Positions 25,353-34,381 of a stretch of 64,000 nt of DNA are shown piece by piece. Under the pieces are notes generated by a model. That model made no database searches. It was given only the letters and a program-made list of their open reading frames with translations, and was not told where the DNA came from. Where the stretch lies: positions 218,510 through 282,509 of the forward strand of contig JAPOQN010000013.1 in NCBI GenBank assembly GCA_026710655.1, written 5' to 3'. This DNA is from Chloroflexota bacterium (GTDB taxonomy: Bacteria; Chloroflexota; Dehalococcoidia; Tepidiformales; Tepidiformaceae). Position 1 is the first letter of the stretch. The number at the start of each line of letters is the position of its first letter. The translations under genes and the position numbers were made by a program.

Positions 25353-26012
25353 CTAGTCGCGCGCCTTCGTGACGTCCCAGCGCTCCCAGTTGGTCACTTC
25401 GTCTACCGGCTTGCGGTTGGTCGGGCCGAAGTTCGCGTCCGGGAACCCCATCGGGATGATGGCCACCGGTGTCGCCTCGGCGGGGATGCCGCAGCGCTCC
25501 CGCAGCACGTCGTCGACCGCTCCCTGGAACGTCGTCATCACGGTGCCCAGCCCCAGCGCCCGCGCCGCCAGCAGCATGTTCTGCACCGCCTGGTAGATGG
25601 AGCTACCCGCCAGCAGCGTCGTCGGGTCCTGTGTCGGTGACGTGACCTGGTAGAGGCAGGGGACGATGAAAACGGGCGCTTGCGCCAGGTTCTCGAAGAG
25701 CCCGCGCGCGCCCGTCATCATCAGGCGCTCGCCCTTGCTCCCCGACTTGATGGCGTTGTCGATCATCGCCTGCAGGCCCGGGTTCTCGAGCCCCTTGCTC
25801 AGCTGCGCCGAGATAGCGTCCCGCGTCTCCTGGTCCGTGATCACGACGAAGCGCCAGGGCTGCGTGTTGCTCCCCGAAGGCGCCTTCGTGCCCGCCTCGA
25901 TCACCTTCCAGATGAGGTCATCCGGTACCGGGTCGCTCTTCCAGCGGCGGATCGCCCGCTGCGTGTAGATCGCTTCCCAGACGTCGTTCGTGCCGGACTT
26001 CATGTCCGCCAT
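25353..26012 (-). CDS. Nitroreductase-family flavoprotein
   Basis: 219 aa FMN-dependent oxidoreductase. AIYTQRAIRRWKSDPVPDDL is the typical start, KAPSGSNTQPWRFVVI the FMN-binding loop, and ALGLGTVMT and IIPMGFPD follow. Cytoplasmic. AAGGAGG before the ATG at 26012 sets the start. It begins 14 bases after the molybdopterin oxidoreductase stop, so they form one transcript. Substrate unknown; the family includes enzymes that reduce nitro, enone or dehalogenation substrates. Confidence 0.87.
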   Translation of the reverse strand: MADMKSGTNDVWEAIYTQRAIRRWKSDPVPDDLIWKVIEAGTKAPSGSNTQPWRFVVITDQETRDAISAQLSKGLENPGLQAMIDNAIKSGSKGERLMMTGARGLFENLAQAPVFIVPCLYQVTSPTQDPTTLLAGSSIYQAVQNMLLAARALGLGTVMTTFQGAVDDVLRERCGIPAEATPVAIIPMGFPDANFGPTNRKPVDEVTNWERWDVTKARD

Positions 26013-26026
26013 GGTGCCTCCTTGGG

Positions 26027-28174
26027 CTAGCCGGCCGGGACCGCTTCCCGGGCCGGTCGGATGTTCACCGGGATGGCGCTCTGCCGCGCCATGCCCGTGA
26101 TCGGGTCGTACGCTTCCTCGTTGTTTACGAGGCGGTTGGTGCTGCCGCCGATGCTGCGGACATCCTGGTCCTTCTCGGGAACGTCGCCCCACGAGTGCGC
26201 CATCGAGATGACCCCCGAGGGCACGTCGTCGGTGAAGGCCGCGACGCCCAGGATGGTCGCCCGGCTCGACTCGATTTCGATGACTTCGCCGTTCTCGATC
26301 CCGAACTCGGCCCCGTCGACCGGGTTCATGAACGCCGGGTTCGTGCTGCCGTCGCGGGCCGTCAGCCCGGCGATGTCGCGGCCCGAGGAGTTGTAGAACT
26401 CGCGCATGCGGCGACTGATGAGCCGGTGCGAGAACTTCTCGCCCGGGACGTAGCCGGCGCCCTCGACGACGGGCTCCGCCCGTACCTCGTGGATCTCCTC
26501 CACCAGGTCCGGTGGCGCCACGTCCAGACGCGCATCCGTGCCCGGAGCCTTCGCGCCGACGCGTACTTCTTCGCCTTCGAAGATCGCCCCGCCGTCCGCC
26601 TCTCGCACGCGATCGAGCGGGATGCGGGAGTTGGCCGTGATCAGGTCCAGCACGTCGTCTGTGCTCGGCTTCTCGTCCATCGGCATCGGGCCGCCGGCGA
26701 GCTTGATCTCGCTGCCCATGCGCTGCGCGATGCCCCAGAAGAACTCCCACTCTTCCATGACGTCGTCCTCGGCCTCGACCATCGCGGGCGTGTAGTGCGC
26801 GTACGGCACCGGGTACCACGAGTCGGTAAGCACCGTCAGGTCGGGCCGCTCAAGCGAGAGCTTCGGCGCGATGACGTAGTCCGCCATCTTCGCCGTCTGC
26901 GACCAGCGAATGTCGATGCTCACGTTCAGGTCGAGCTTGCCCATCGCCTCGATCGTCTTGAGCTGGTCCGGCCACGCGCCCACGGGGTTGCCGCCCACGC
27001 TCACGAGCGCGCGCACGCGTCCCTCGCCCGGCTCGATGATCTCGTCGCTCAGGGCCGCCGTCGGCATCTCGCCGAACACCTCGCCCAGACCGCGCACGCG
27101 GCTCGGCTCGCCCTTGCCCCAGGCGGGATTGGGCGGGTTGGCCTGCGCCAGCCACGGCCGCTCCGGCCCGATGACGCCGGGATTCGGGACCACCTCGCCC
27201 TCGCGCAGGTAGCGCCCGCCAAGCGTGTTGAACGTGTTGACGAAGTGCTCGGTCAGGTTCGGGTGAGGCGCCATGTTCGCCCCCGTCCCGCTTGAGGCCA
27301 CGCCCCGCGGGCTCTCGGCGAACATGCGCGCCGCGCGCTCCACCTGCGCCGCGGGCACGCCCGTGCGCTCCTCCACGTAGTCCAGGGTGAAGCTGTCGAC
27401 GGCCTGCTGCAGTTCCTCCACGTGGGCCACGTTCCCGGCGAGGAAGTCGCCGTCGACCAGGCCCTCATCGAACATCACGCGGATAATCCCGGCCAGCAGT
27501 GTGGGGTCCTCGCCCGGCTTCACCTGCAGGTGCAGGTCGGCCCGCTTGGCCACGTCCGAGCTGCGGGGGTCGATCACGATCAGTTTCAGTCCGCGCTTCT
27601 GCGCGTCCCGCAGCCGCTTCCAGGGGTTGAACGGGGGAATGCCGCCGAACATCGAGACGACCGGGTTGTTCCCGATGAGCATCGCCACATCGGCCGTGTC
27701 GAACCCGTGGCTGCCGCCCATCCAGGTGCCGTGCCGCGAGGCCGCGATCGCCTTCGCCGGCTGGTCGATGGTCACGCTCGTGTAGTACGAGGGCGACTTC
27801 ACGCCCGCGTGCCAGGCCCGCGACACCGAAAGGGTGATGGCGTTGCAGAAGGCGTACGTGCCGTTGTACGTCGCCACCGAGCGCGGCCCGTGCTCCTCGA
27901 TGATTGCGCTCATGCGCTCCGCAATCTCGTCGAGCGCCTGCTCGCTCGAGATCGGCTGGAAGCTGCCGTCCGGCATGCGCTTCATCGAGGTGCGAATGCG
28001 GTCCTCGTGGTTGTGCTGGTCCGGCAGGTGCCGTCCCTTGATGCAGGTGTACCCACCGTAGATGGGATTGCTCGTATCGCCACGGACCTCAATGACCTTG
28101 TTGTCCTCGACGTCTACCTCGATCGGGCAGAACGCGTGGCAAAAGCGGCAAAAGGATTTCTTGGTCTCGACCAT
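26027..28174 (-). CDS. Molybdopterin-dependent oxidoreductase (DMSO-reductase family)
   Basis: 715 aa. The N-terminal [4Fe-4S] ligands are Cys9, Cys12, Cys16 and Cys44 (CRFCHAFC, then GGYTCIKGR). Mo-bis-MGD domains follow, with MLIGNNPVVSMFGG, LIVIDPRSSDVAKRADLHLQ and a C-terminal beta-barrel region around NPVDGAEFGIENGEVIEI. There is no Tat signal, so it is cytoplasmic, like soluble formate-dehydrogenase or hydrolyase-type relatives. The substrate is not identifiable. TGGAGATG precedes the ATG at 28174; the in-frame upstream extension is rejected. Confidence 0.88.
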   Translation of the reverse strand: MVETKKSFCRFCHAFCPIEVDVEDNKVIEVRGDTSNPIYGGYTCIKGRHLPDQHNHEDRIRTSMKRMPDGSFQPISSEQALDEIAERMSAIIEEHGPRSVATYNGTYAFCNAITLSVSRAWHAGVKSPSYYTSVTIDQPAKAIAASRHGTWMGGSHGFDTADVAMLIGNNPVVSMFGGIPPFNPWKRLRDAQKRGLKLIVIDPRSSDVAKRADLHLQVKPGEDPTLLAGIIRVMFDEGLVDGDFLAGNVAHVEELQQAVDSFTLDYVEERTGVPAAQVERAARMFAESPRGVASSGTGANMAPHPNLTEHFVNTFNTLGGRYLREGEVVPNPGVIGPERPWLAQANPPNPAWGKGEPSRVRGLGEVFGEMPTAALSDEIIEPGEGRVRALVSVGGNPVGAWPDQLKTIEAMGKLDLNVSIDIRWSQTAKMADYVIAPKLSLERPDLTVLTDSWYPVPYAHYTPAMVEAEDDVMEEWEFFWGIAQRMGSEIKLAGGPMPMDEKPSTDDVLDLITANSRIPLDRVREADGGAIFEGEEVRVGAKAPGTDARLDVAPPDLVEEIHEVRAEPVVEGAGYVPGEKFSHRLISRRMREFYNSSGRDIAGLTARDGSTNPAFMNPVDGAEFGIENGEVIEIESSRATILGVAAFTDDVPSGVISMAHSWGDVPEKDQDVRSIGGSTNRLVNNEEAYDPITGMARQSAIPVNIRPAREAVPAG

Positions 28175-28260
28175 GGGACATCTCCAGGAAACAGGTATGC
28201 CGCGCGAGTCTACCATGCAGCTCAGGGCGGCCGGCTCCTTCGTGCCCGCGGTGGCGGCGG

Positions 28261-28500
28261 CTAGCGGAAGGGGTTCTCGTCCCCGGAAGGGGACGGCGCC
28301 GCGCTCTCGTCCAGCCCCAGGAGCTTCAGCCGGGCCTCGTCGTACGCCTGCTTGGCCCGCGCCTCCCGGTTCAGGAGGCCCTTCAGACGGTCCGGAGTAA
28401 GCGGTTCCCCATCGAGGAGCACCTCGTGCATCCGCTCCAGCTGCTTCGTCCACGCCTCCCAGGCCTCCCGATAGGCCTCGCGGGTTGCGTCGTCAGCCAT
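28261..28500 (-). CDS. Small helical protein of unknown function
   Basis: 79 aa, highly charged and almost entirely helical (TREAYREAWEAWTKQLERMH, then a RLKGLLNREARAKQAYDEAR stretch), ending in a disordered Ser/Pro tail. AGGAGG six bases before the ATG strongly supports translation. It lies between the PAS-LuxR regulator and the molybdopterin enzyme on the same strand. No family recognised. Confidence 0.6.
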   Translation of the reverse strand: MADDATREAYREAWEAWTKQLERMHEVLLDGEPLTPDRLKGLLNREARAKQAYDEARLKLLGLDESAAPSPSGDENPFR

Positions 28501-28575
28501 CTGGACGCCTCCTGCGGCCCGCTGCCGGCCCCGGTCGTGACGCCCCCGGTCGTGACGCCCCGCCTGCCCGAGCCC

Positions 28576-29253
28576 TCACGCCCACTCCAGGATTCCCCGC
28601 CGCAGGGCCGTGAGCACCGCTTCCAGCTTCGTCGCCGCGTTCAGCTTTCGGCGGAAGTTGCGAACGTGGTTGCGCACCGTGTGCTCGCTGATGCCCAGCC
28701 CCTCGGCGATGGACGAGGTCGTGCGACCCAGGGCCACCAGCGCGAGCACCTCCAGTTCGCGACTCGTCAGTGGCGCCGCGCCTACCGGGGGCAGCGGAGC
28801 TGGGTTCTCCGAAACGACTTCGGCGCCGCCCCGCCCGAGTTCGCTCTTCACGGCTGCGAGAATCTGGTCAGGCGACTGCGACCCAGCCCGGTCGTCGAAC
28901 ACGTGGACCATGAGCGGTGCGTCGTCCACGACCCCCGACACCACCATTGGCGTGAGGTCGACGGTCTTGCGTTCCCCCGATGAGCAGAGCATCTGCATCC
29001 TGACCGCGTTGGGGATGGCTCCCGCCTGCAGGGACAGCAAGGAGGGGCACCCGCTCACACAGGCCGGCGTCAGACGACCGGACACGAGGCCGGCCACCAC
29101 CTCGTAGCAGTGACGCCCGAGCACCTTGTGCGCCGGGTGACCCAGGATGCGCTCCGCCCCCTGGTTCCAGAACACGATCCGCTGGTCCAGCGACATGGCG
29201 TAGACGCCAAACTCCGCTTCGGAGAGAAACGCGGCGATCCTGTCCACGCTCAA
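28576..29253 (-). CDS. PAS-LuxR transcriptional regulator
   Basis: 225 aa. Residues about 1-120 form a PAS domain (FGVYAMSLDQRIVFWNQGAE, then ILGHPAHKVLGRHCYEV) with several Cys (ACVSGCPSL). Residues about 155-220 are a LuxR-type helix-turn-helix: LTSRELEVLALVALGRTTSS, then IAEGLGISEHTVRNHVRNF. The PAS Cys/His pattern could sense redox or bind a cofactor, which is inference. The start is non-ATG (TTG at 29253 or GTG two codons later) after a GAGGGGAGG stretch. Probably controls the adjacent minus-strand redox genes or the divergent ABC exporter. Confidence 0.82.
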   Translation of the reverse strand: MSVDRIAAFLSEAEFGVYAMSLDQRIVFWNQGAERILGHPAHKVLGRHCYEVVAGLVSGRLTPACVSGCPSLLSLQAGAIPNAVRMQMLCSSGERKTVDLTPMVVSGVVDDAPLMVHVFDDRAGSQSPDQILAAVKSELGRGGAEVVSENPAPLPPVGAAPLTSRELEVLALVALGRTTSSIAEGLGISEHTVRNHVRNFRRKLNAATKLEAVLTALRRGILEWA

Positions 29254-29413
29254 GGCCGGCCCCTCCCCTCGCGTTCCCGGATCCGAGCCTGGGCGCTACT
29301 CTACCGGGAACCCTTCGGGGTGTGGACCGTTCCCCTAGTCCTCCCGCCGGCGCGTGCGGGAGCACCGCTACCTGGGAGCCCCGCACCCGCGGCAGACACA
29401 AGGATCCGATCGA

Positions 29414-30505
29414 GTGCTCGCTCTTACCGAAGTCAGACGCCGCAAGCTCCAGTTTGGCTTCGTCACCGGCGTGGTCGCCCTCATCGCCTACCTCATCATC
29501 ATGGTGACTGGCCTGGGACTTGGCCTGTACGAGGCCGCGGGGACTGCACTCCTCAACCTCAACGGCGATCACCTCGCCTACGCTGCCAACTCAAACCTCT
29601 CGGTCATCCGCTCCCGCCTCAGCGACGAGGATGTGGCCGAGGTCCGGTCCCTTCCCGGCGCCGAAGCCGCCACCCCCATCGGCTACGTCGCCGCCGTTAT
29701 CGAGTTCGGCCCCGACGAGAGCGACACCGCCGCCATCATCGGCGTCATCCCCGGCTCCTTCGCCGAACCCGAAGTCGTCGAGGGGCGACCCATCGAGAGC
29801 CCCACGGAAATCCTCGTCGACCGCGCCTGGGTCCGCGTCGCTGGCACCCGCGTGGGCGACACCCTCGCGTTACCCGTCGGCTTCGAAACCCGCGACTTCA
29901 CCGTTGCGGGCATCGTCGACAGGGGCTACTTCTTCTTCCAGCCGGGCATGTACGTCGACCTCGCTTCCTGGCAGGACCTCGTCTTCCAGGGCGAGGCCAT
30001 GCAGAAGCCCGCCGCCAGCCTCGTGCTGCTCCAGGGGCGCGATCTCGCCGGCACGAGAAGCGAGAACTGGCGCATCGTCACCAAGGAAGACGGCTTCAAC
30101 AACATCGAGGGGGTCCAGGCCCAGCAGTCCACGGTCGATGCCCTGCGCTACATGGGCTTGCTCATCGGCGCGATGGTCATCGGCGTCTTCTTCTACGTCA
30201 TCACCCTCCAGAAGGTGTCCCTCCTGGGAATCCTCAAGGCGATCGGCGCCCCCGGCCCCTACCTGGTCACCCAGGGACTGCTGCAGGTTCTCGTCGTCTG
30301 CATCGTCGGTGCGGCCGTCGCCGTCGGCTTGGCGCTGCTCACCGAGGCCACCGTCCTCGCCTCCGACACCATCCCCATCAACTTCACCAGCGGCGCCATG
30401 GCCACGTCCTCGATCTCGGTCGTAATCGCGGGCGTTGTGGGCTCTCTCCTCTCCGCCCGGCAGGTCGCATCCATCGACCCCATCATCGCGATGCAGCAGC
30501 AGTAG
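29414..30505 (+). CDS. FtsX-like ABC exporter permease (DevC/MacB type)
   Basis: 363 aa with one N-terminal helix (about 12-36), a periplasmic domain (about 45-245) and three C-terminal helices ending ASIDPIIAMQQ, the usual end of MacB/DevC permeases. KLQFGFVTGVVALIAYLIIM and LQKVSLLGILKAIGA are characteristic. The GTG at 29414 begins MLALTEVRRRKLQF, where homology should start; an earlier GTG at 29354 is possible. It pairs with the ATPase gene eight bases downstream. No HlyD-type adaptor is encoded next to it. Confidence 0.85.
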   Translation: MLALTEVRRRKLQFGFVTGVVALIAYLIIMVTGLGLGLYEAAGTALLNLNGDHLAYAANSNLSVIRSRLSDEDVAEVRSLPGAEAATPIGYVAAVIEFGPDESDTAAIIGVIPGSFAEPEVVEGRPIESPTEILVDRAWVRVAGTRVGDTLALPVGFETRDFTVAGIVDRGYFFFQPGMYVDLASWQDLVFQGEAMQKPAASLVLLQGRDLAGTRSENWRIVTKEDGFNNIEGVQAQQSTVDALRYMGLLIGAMVIGVFFYVITLQKVSLLGILKAIGAPGPYLVTQGLLQVLVVCIVGAAVAVGLALLTEATVLASDTIPINFTSGAMATSSISVVIAGVVGSLLSARQVASIDPIIAMQQQ

Positions 30506-30513
30506 GGGCGCTC

Positions 30514-31200
30514 GTGGCCATCCTCCAGCTTCGCGGCGTGTCCAAATCCTTCGGCCAGGGGGCGCGGCGCGTCGATGCCGTTCGCGACTTCAGCCTCGAG
30601 GTCGACCGTGGCGAAGTCGTTGCGCTGGAGGGGCCGTCGGGCTCGGGCAAGACCACCCTGCTTGCCCTCGCGGGAGCGCTCCTCACTCCAACCGCCGGCG
30701 AGATTCGCGTCGATGGAGACGACATAACGAAATACGGCGCCCGCGCCCGTACCCGCTATCGCCGCGACCGAGTCGGTTTCGTCTTCCAGGGGAGCAACAT
30801 GGTTCCGTTCCTCACCGCCCGCGAGAATCTCCTCCTCGTCGGCGAGTTTGGCGCCGGCGACCGCGCCGCTCTCCGCCGCCGGGCCGACGAGCTCCTCGAC
30901 CAGCTCGACCTCATCCCCGTCCGCGACCAGGTCGCTACCAGCCTCTCCGGCGGCGAGCGCCAGCGCGTCGCCATCGCCCGCGCCCTCATGCGCGACCCTT
31001 CCCTCCTCCTCGTCGACGAACCAACCGCCAGCCTCAATTTCGAGCTCGGAACCCGCGTTGTCGATGCTCTTCTGAGCGAAGTCCACCTGCGCGACAAGGC
31101 CTGCATCATGGTCACCCACGACGACCGCATGGCGCAGCGGGCCGACCGCCTCGTCGAGATCCGCGACGGAAGCGTCCTCTCAGACCGCCCCCTCCGCTAG
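30514..31200 (+). CDS. ABC transporter ATPase (LolD/MacB/DevA type)
   Basis: 228 aa. Walker A GPSGSGKTT, Q-loop FVFQGSNMVPFLTARENLLL, signature LSGGERQRVAIARAL, Walker B LLLVDEPTA and switch MVTHDDRM are all intact. One substitution: SLNFE in place of the usual ALD/SLDS after Walker B. GTG start at 30514, eight bases after the permease stop; the long open frame upstream is antisense/out-of-frame noise. Powers the preceding permease for export of an unknown lipid, peptide or drug. Confidence 0.92.
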   Translation: MAILQLRGVSKSFGQGARRVDAVRDFSLEVDRGEVVALEGPSGSGKTTLLALAGALLTPTAGEIRVDGDDITKYGARARTRYRRDRVGFVFQGSNMVPFLTARENLLLVGEFGAGDRAALRRRADELLDQLDLIPVRDQVATSLSGGERQRVAIARALMRDPSLLLVDEPTASLNFELGTRVVDALLSEVHLRDKACIMVTHDDRMAQRADRLVEIRDGSVLSDRPLR

Positions 31201-31330
31201 CTCGCGCCTCGCGGCCGCCGTGCGCTCCGGAGCGCTACTGCTGCTCTTCCTCCGCTGGTCCGCCCCTCTGCTACAGTGCGGGACCCGGAAACGGGCAGCG
31301 GGTACCTCTACGTGGAGACAGAAGACAGCA

Positions 31331-34300
31331 GTGGGCACATGGTTACCCAGATGGCTCATTGGCGCTCTCGCAATCGCCCTGACGGTTGCGGTCAGCGCGG
31401 CAGCTGCGAGCGCCGTGGACAACCCCTCCACCTCTCAGACGGTTGTGGTGGAGGTGACGGTGTGGCGGTCAGTCTCCAACCCGGACGCCCTCTACCTGAG
31501 CACGCGGGTGGAAGGGGGAGGATGGCGAACTGAAGACACCGCGCTCGACATGTCGGAGCGGAGCCGCTCGGGGAGCTTCCACCAGAGCAATGCGATCCGG
31601 CTGGAGGTGGCGCTGGAGGGAGGCGCAACGGCAGGCGTCGAGGTGACCGTGTGGCGGTCCGTCGCTAATCCGGCGGCGATCTACGTGAGCACGCGAGCAG
31701 ACGAGGGTTCCTGGCGGACGGAGAACACCGCGCTCGACATGTCGGCCCTGAGCCGTTCCAGGAACTTCCACCAGAGCAATGCTGTGCGCGTCGAGGTGGA
31801 GGTGGGGAACCTCATTCCGGAGTTCCCCGCGCCCGGAACCCTCACGCGGATCCCCTCCCTCAACGCCACCGTCGTCGACCTGAGGCTCTACGAGAGGCCC
31901 ATTGAGTCGTCGCACCCCGATGAGCGAATCTACACAACCACGTTCGAGCAACTGACGACGCGCGCGATCGCCTGGGAGCTCAAACTCGTCCACCCTCCGA
32001 GGTCCAGCCCCGTCGAGTATGACATCGAAACATCCATCTATCGATCGGATGGGAGCGTTCTGGCGCAGTTCACAACGGATGGCCTCATTGAGCCTGGCTG
32101 GACCAACAGCCGGCACGGCCATGGCTGGGGCTACGCAGCGCCAGCGAACTGGCAGCCGGGAACCTACCACACCGTGTTATGGGTCGAAGGCGAGATTATT
32201 GCCGGGAGAAGCTTCGAGATCATCGACAGGCAGATACCCGAGACGCGCGCCTTTGCCGCGCTGCGGGACGGGTTGGAATGGGCCGAAGGCCCCCTGAGCC
32301 ATGACTCGCAGGTGGCGCTGCTGGCCCTCGCCGGGCTGCTGGATGCCGACCCGGAGCTGGCCGAAACGGTGGCGGCGCTGTCATGGGTGCGGCAGGGGCC
32401 CCGGGGGGAGGGGCTGTGGACCATGCAACAGCTGGTTGCTCTTGCTCGCGAAGACGTTCCGCTCGCGCGACGGGTGGCGGCGTTCCCCTGGCTGGCCGAT
32501 GGCGTGACTGCTGAGGAGTGGCTCGGCCTCAGGGACCTGGCCCTGCTGGCCGGCGCCGGGGACACCGCCACGAGACTTGCCGCCGGCCTCCAGTGGACAG
32601 GGGACAGCATTGATGCGTCTGAGCGGCGGGGCCTCAGCTACCTGCGGACCATCGCCGGGCAGGACCAGTGGCTCGAGCAAATCGCGGCCTACCCGTGGGT
32701 CGTCGATGACCTGACCGACGCCGAGCAGGGGCTGCTGTGGAACCTGGACCGGCTTGCCGTGGGCGATTCGCATTTGGGGAACCTCCTCCTCAAGTTCCCC
32801 TGGATGCAGGACGACATCACCGAAAACGAGCGCTGGCTGTTCTGGAACCTCCGGGAGTTAGCGGTGGTCTATCCGGACCTTGCAGACCTCGTCCTGGCGT
32901 TCCCCTGGGTGCAGGACGACGTCACCGTCGACGAGCGCTGGACCGTGCGGTACCTCCGGGAGTTAGCGGTGGTCTATCCGGACCTTGCAGACCTCGTCCT
33001 GGCCTTCCCCTGGGTGCAGGACAACATCACCGCCGACGAGCGCTGGGCGGTCCGGCACCTCCAAGAGTTGACAGTGGCAAATCCAGACCTGGCGGGGATG
33101 CTCGCCACGTACCCCTGGGTACAGGATGACATCACTGTCGAGGAGCGCTGGACCGTCCGGAACGTCCGAGAGTTGGCAGTGGCAAGTCCGGACTTTGCAG
33201 GGATGGTCGCCACGTATCCCTGGATCCAGGACGACATCACCAGCCGGGAACGCTGGACCGTGCGGGACCTATCGGATTTCGCCGCGGAGCATCTCCAGTT
33301 CGCCGAGACAGTCGGTGAATTCGCGTGGCTGCAGGATGGACTTACGCGGGAAGAAGCGGGGACGGTTCGTCATCTCCGGGAGCTTGCTGGAGCCGGCGCC
33401 GGCTCGATCGTCGGCATGCCGTTCCTCCAGGCGCTGTCGCCTGCCGGCGCCGCAGCCACGAATGCCCTGCGCAACCTGGCGCTCTGGGCTCCCGAAGCTC
33501 TCCCAGCCATCCTGGAGCACCCGGCGATCAGCGACGGGATCACCGAGGACGAAGCCCCCATCGTGTCCACTCTCTGGGGCGTGCAGCGCACCAACCCGGA
33601 CCTCATCGAGACGCTCCTGGATCCCGCGCAGGTGATGCGCGAGGAGCGGATTATCGAGCTTCCCTACAGCGGCGAGGTGACGCTCACGATTATCCGCACG
33701 GCGAAAGGGCAGGCACGAACCATGGACCTCGTGGAGGACGCCGTTCGATCCGTCGAAGAGCTGATGCAGGCCCCGTTGCCCCGTGGGCAAGTCACCTACC
33801 TGTTTGAGGAGGCCATTACGACCACCTTCTTCGGCACACACTTCGGGACGCACATCGCGCTTTCCCCGAAGGTCGACTCGGGGGGGTTCTCGAAGGCCCA
33901 GGCCTTCCGGCCCATCGTCCACGAAGCCGCCCACTACTACTGGGCCGGCAACATTGCGTGGATTAACGAGGGCGTGGCGAATCTCCTGGAGACGGTTGTG
34001 GATGGCTCGTTCGAGGATCTGCCCGAGCGTGACAGGGTCTTCCCCTGCCCGTACGCGCGCCGGATCTCCGACCTCGAAGATGCGGGCCCGCAGCAGCGGT
34101 CCCTCGAATTCCGGTGTTCCTACTCGCTTGGATTCCGCCTGTTCCGGGATCTCTATCGCGAGCTTGGTGAGGACTTCTGGGACGGGTTGAGACTCCTCTA
34201 CCAGAAGTCCCAGGTCGACGACGACTCCGACGACTGCAGCGGCACCAGGCTCCGGGCCTGCCACGTCGAAGCTGCCTTCAAAGCCGGGGCGACGGACGAG

Positions 34301-34375
34301 GCAATAACAGCCGTCGATAAGGTGTTCGACTTCTGGTACGAGAAGCGCGATCCCCCGCCGGCTACTCCCGAGTAA
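31331..34375 (+). CDS. Secreted HExxH metalloprotease-like protein with 35-residue helical repeats
   Basis: 1014 aa. The N-terminal signal peptide (about 1-27, ending AAAASA) begins at the GTG at 31331. Two copies of a roughly 56-residue module follow (about 40-95 and 102-157), sharing VEVTVWRS, NTALDMS and FHQSNA. Residues about 315-700 hold about ten repeats of 35 residues with the core PWVQDDIT-x-x-ERWTVR-x-LRELA. The C-terminus has HEAAH (His864-His868) and Glu880 in the following NEG, a gluzincin-type zinc site. Two repeats are almost identical in DNA, which means recent duplication. TACAGT at about 31271 may be the -10 box. Confidence 0.7.
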   Translation: MGTWLPRWLIGALAIALTVAVSAAAASAVDNPSTSQTVVVEVTVWRSVSNPDALYLSTRVEGGGWRTEDTALDMSERSRSGSFHQSNAIRLEVALEGGATAGVEVTVWRSVANPAAIYVSTRADEGSWRTENTALDMSALSRSRNFHQSNAVRVEVEVGNLIPEFPAPGTLTRIPSLNATVVDLRLYERPIESSHPDERIYTTTFEQLTTRAIAWELKLVHPPRSSPVEYDIETSIYRSDGSVLAQFTTDGLIEPGWTNSRHGHGWGYAAPANWQPGTYHTVLWVEGEIIAGRSFEIIDRQIPETRAFAALRDGLEWAEGPLSHDSQVALLALAGLLDADPELAETVAALSWVRQGPRGEGLWTMQQLVALAREDVPLARRVAAFPWLADGVTAEEWLGLRDLALLAGAGDTATRLAAGLQWTGDSIDASERRGLSYLRTIAGQDQWLEQIAAYPWVVDDLTDAEQGLLWNLDRLAVGDSHLGNLLLKFPWMQDDITENERWLFWNLRELAVVYPDLADLVLAFPWVQDDVTVDERWTVRYLRELAVVYPDLADLVLAFPWVQDNITADERWAVRHLQELTVANPDLAGMLATYPWVQDDITVEERWTVRNVRELAVASPDFAGMVATYPWIQDDITSRERWTVRDLSDFAAEHLQFAETVGEFAWLQDGLTREEAGTVRHLRELAGAGAGSIVGMPFLQALSPAGAAATNALRNLALWAPEALPAILEHPAISDGITEDEAPIVSTLWGVQRTNPDLIETLLDPAQVMREERIIELPYSGEVTLTIIRTAKGQARTMDLVEDAVRSVEELMQAPLPRGQVTYLFEEAITTTFFGTHFGTHIALSPKVDSGGFSKAQAFRPIVHEAAHYYWAGNIAWINEGVANLLETVVDGSFEDLPERDRVFPCPYARRISDLEDAGPQQRSLEFRCSYSLGFRLFRDLYRELGEDFWDGLRLLYQKSQVDDDSDDCSGTRLRACHVEAAFKAGATDEAITAVDKVFDFWYEKRDPPPATPE

Positions 34376-34381
34376 CGGGCG

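Noticed and set aside
26013..26819. N-terminal extension of the nitroreductase through the molybdopterin gene.
   Set aside because: A strong ribosome site and family start place the ATG at 26012; the extension is a frame-shifted reading of the neighbouring gene.
29110..30513. N-terminal extension of the ABC ATPase across the permease gene.
   Set aside because: The extension is out of frame with the permease and Arg-rich; the ATPase fold starts at the GTG at 30514.
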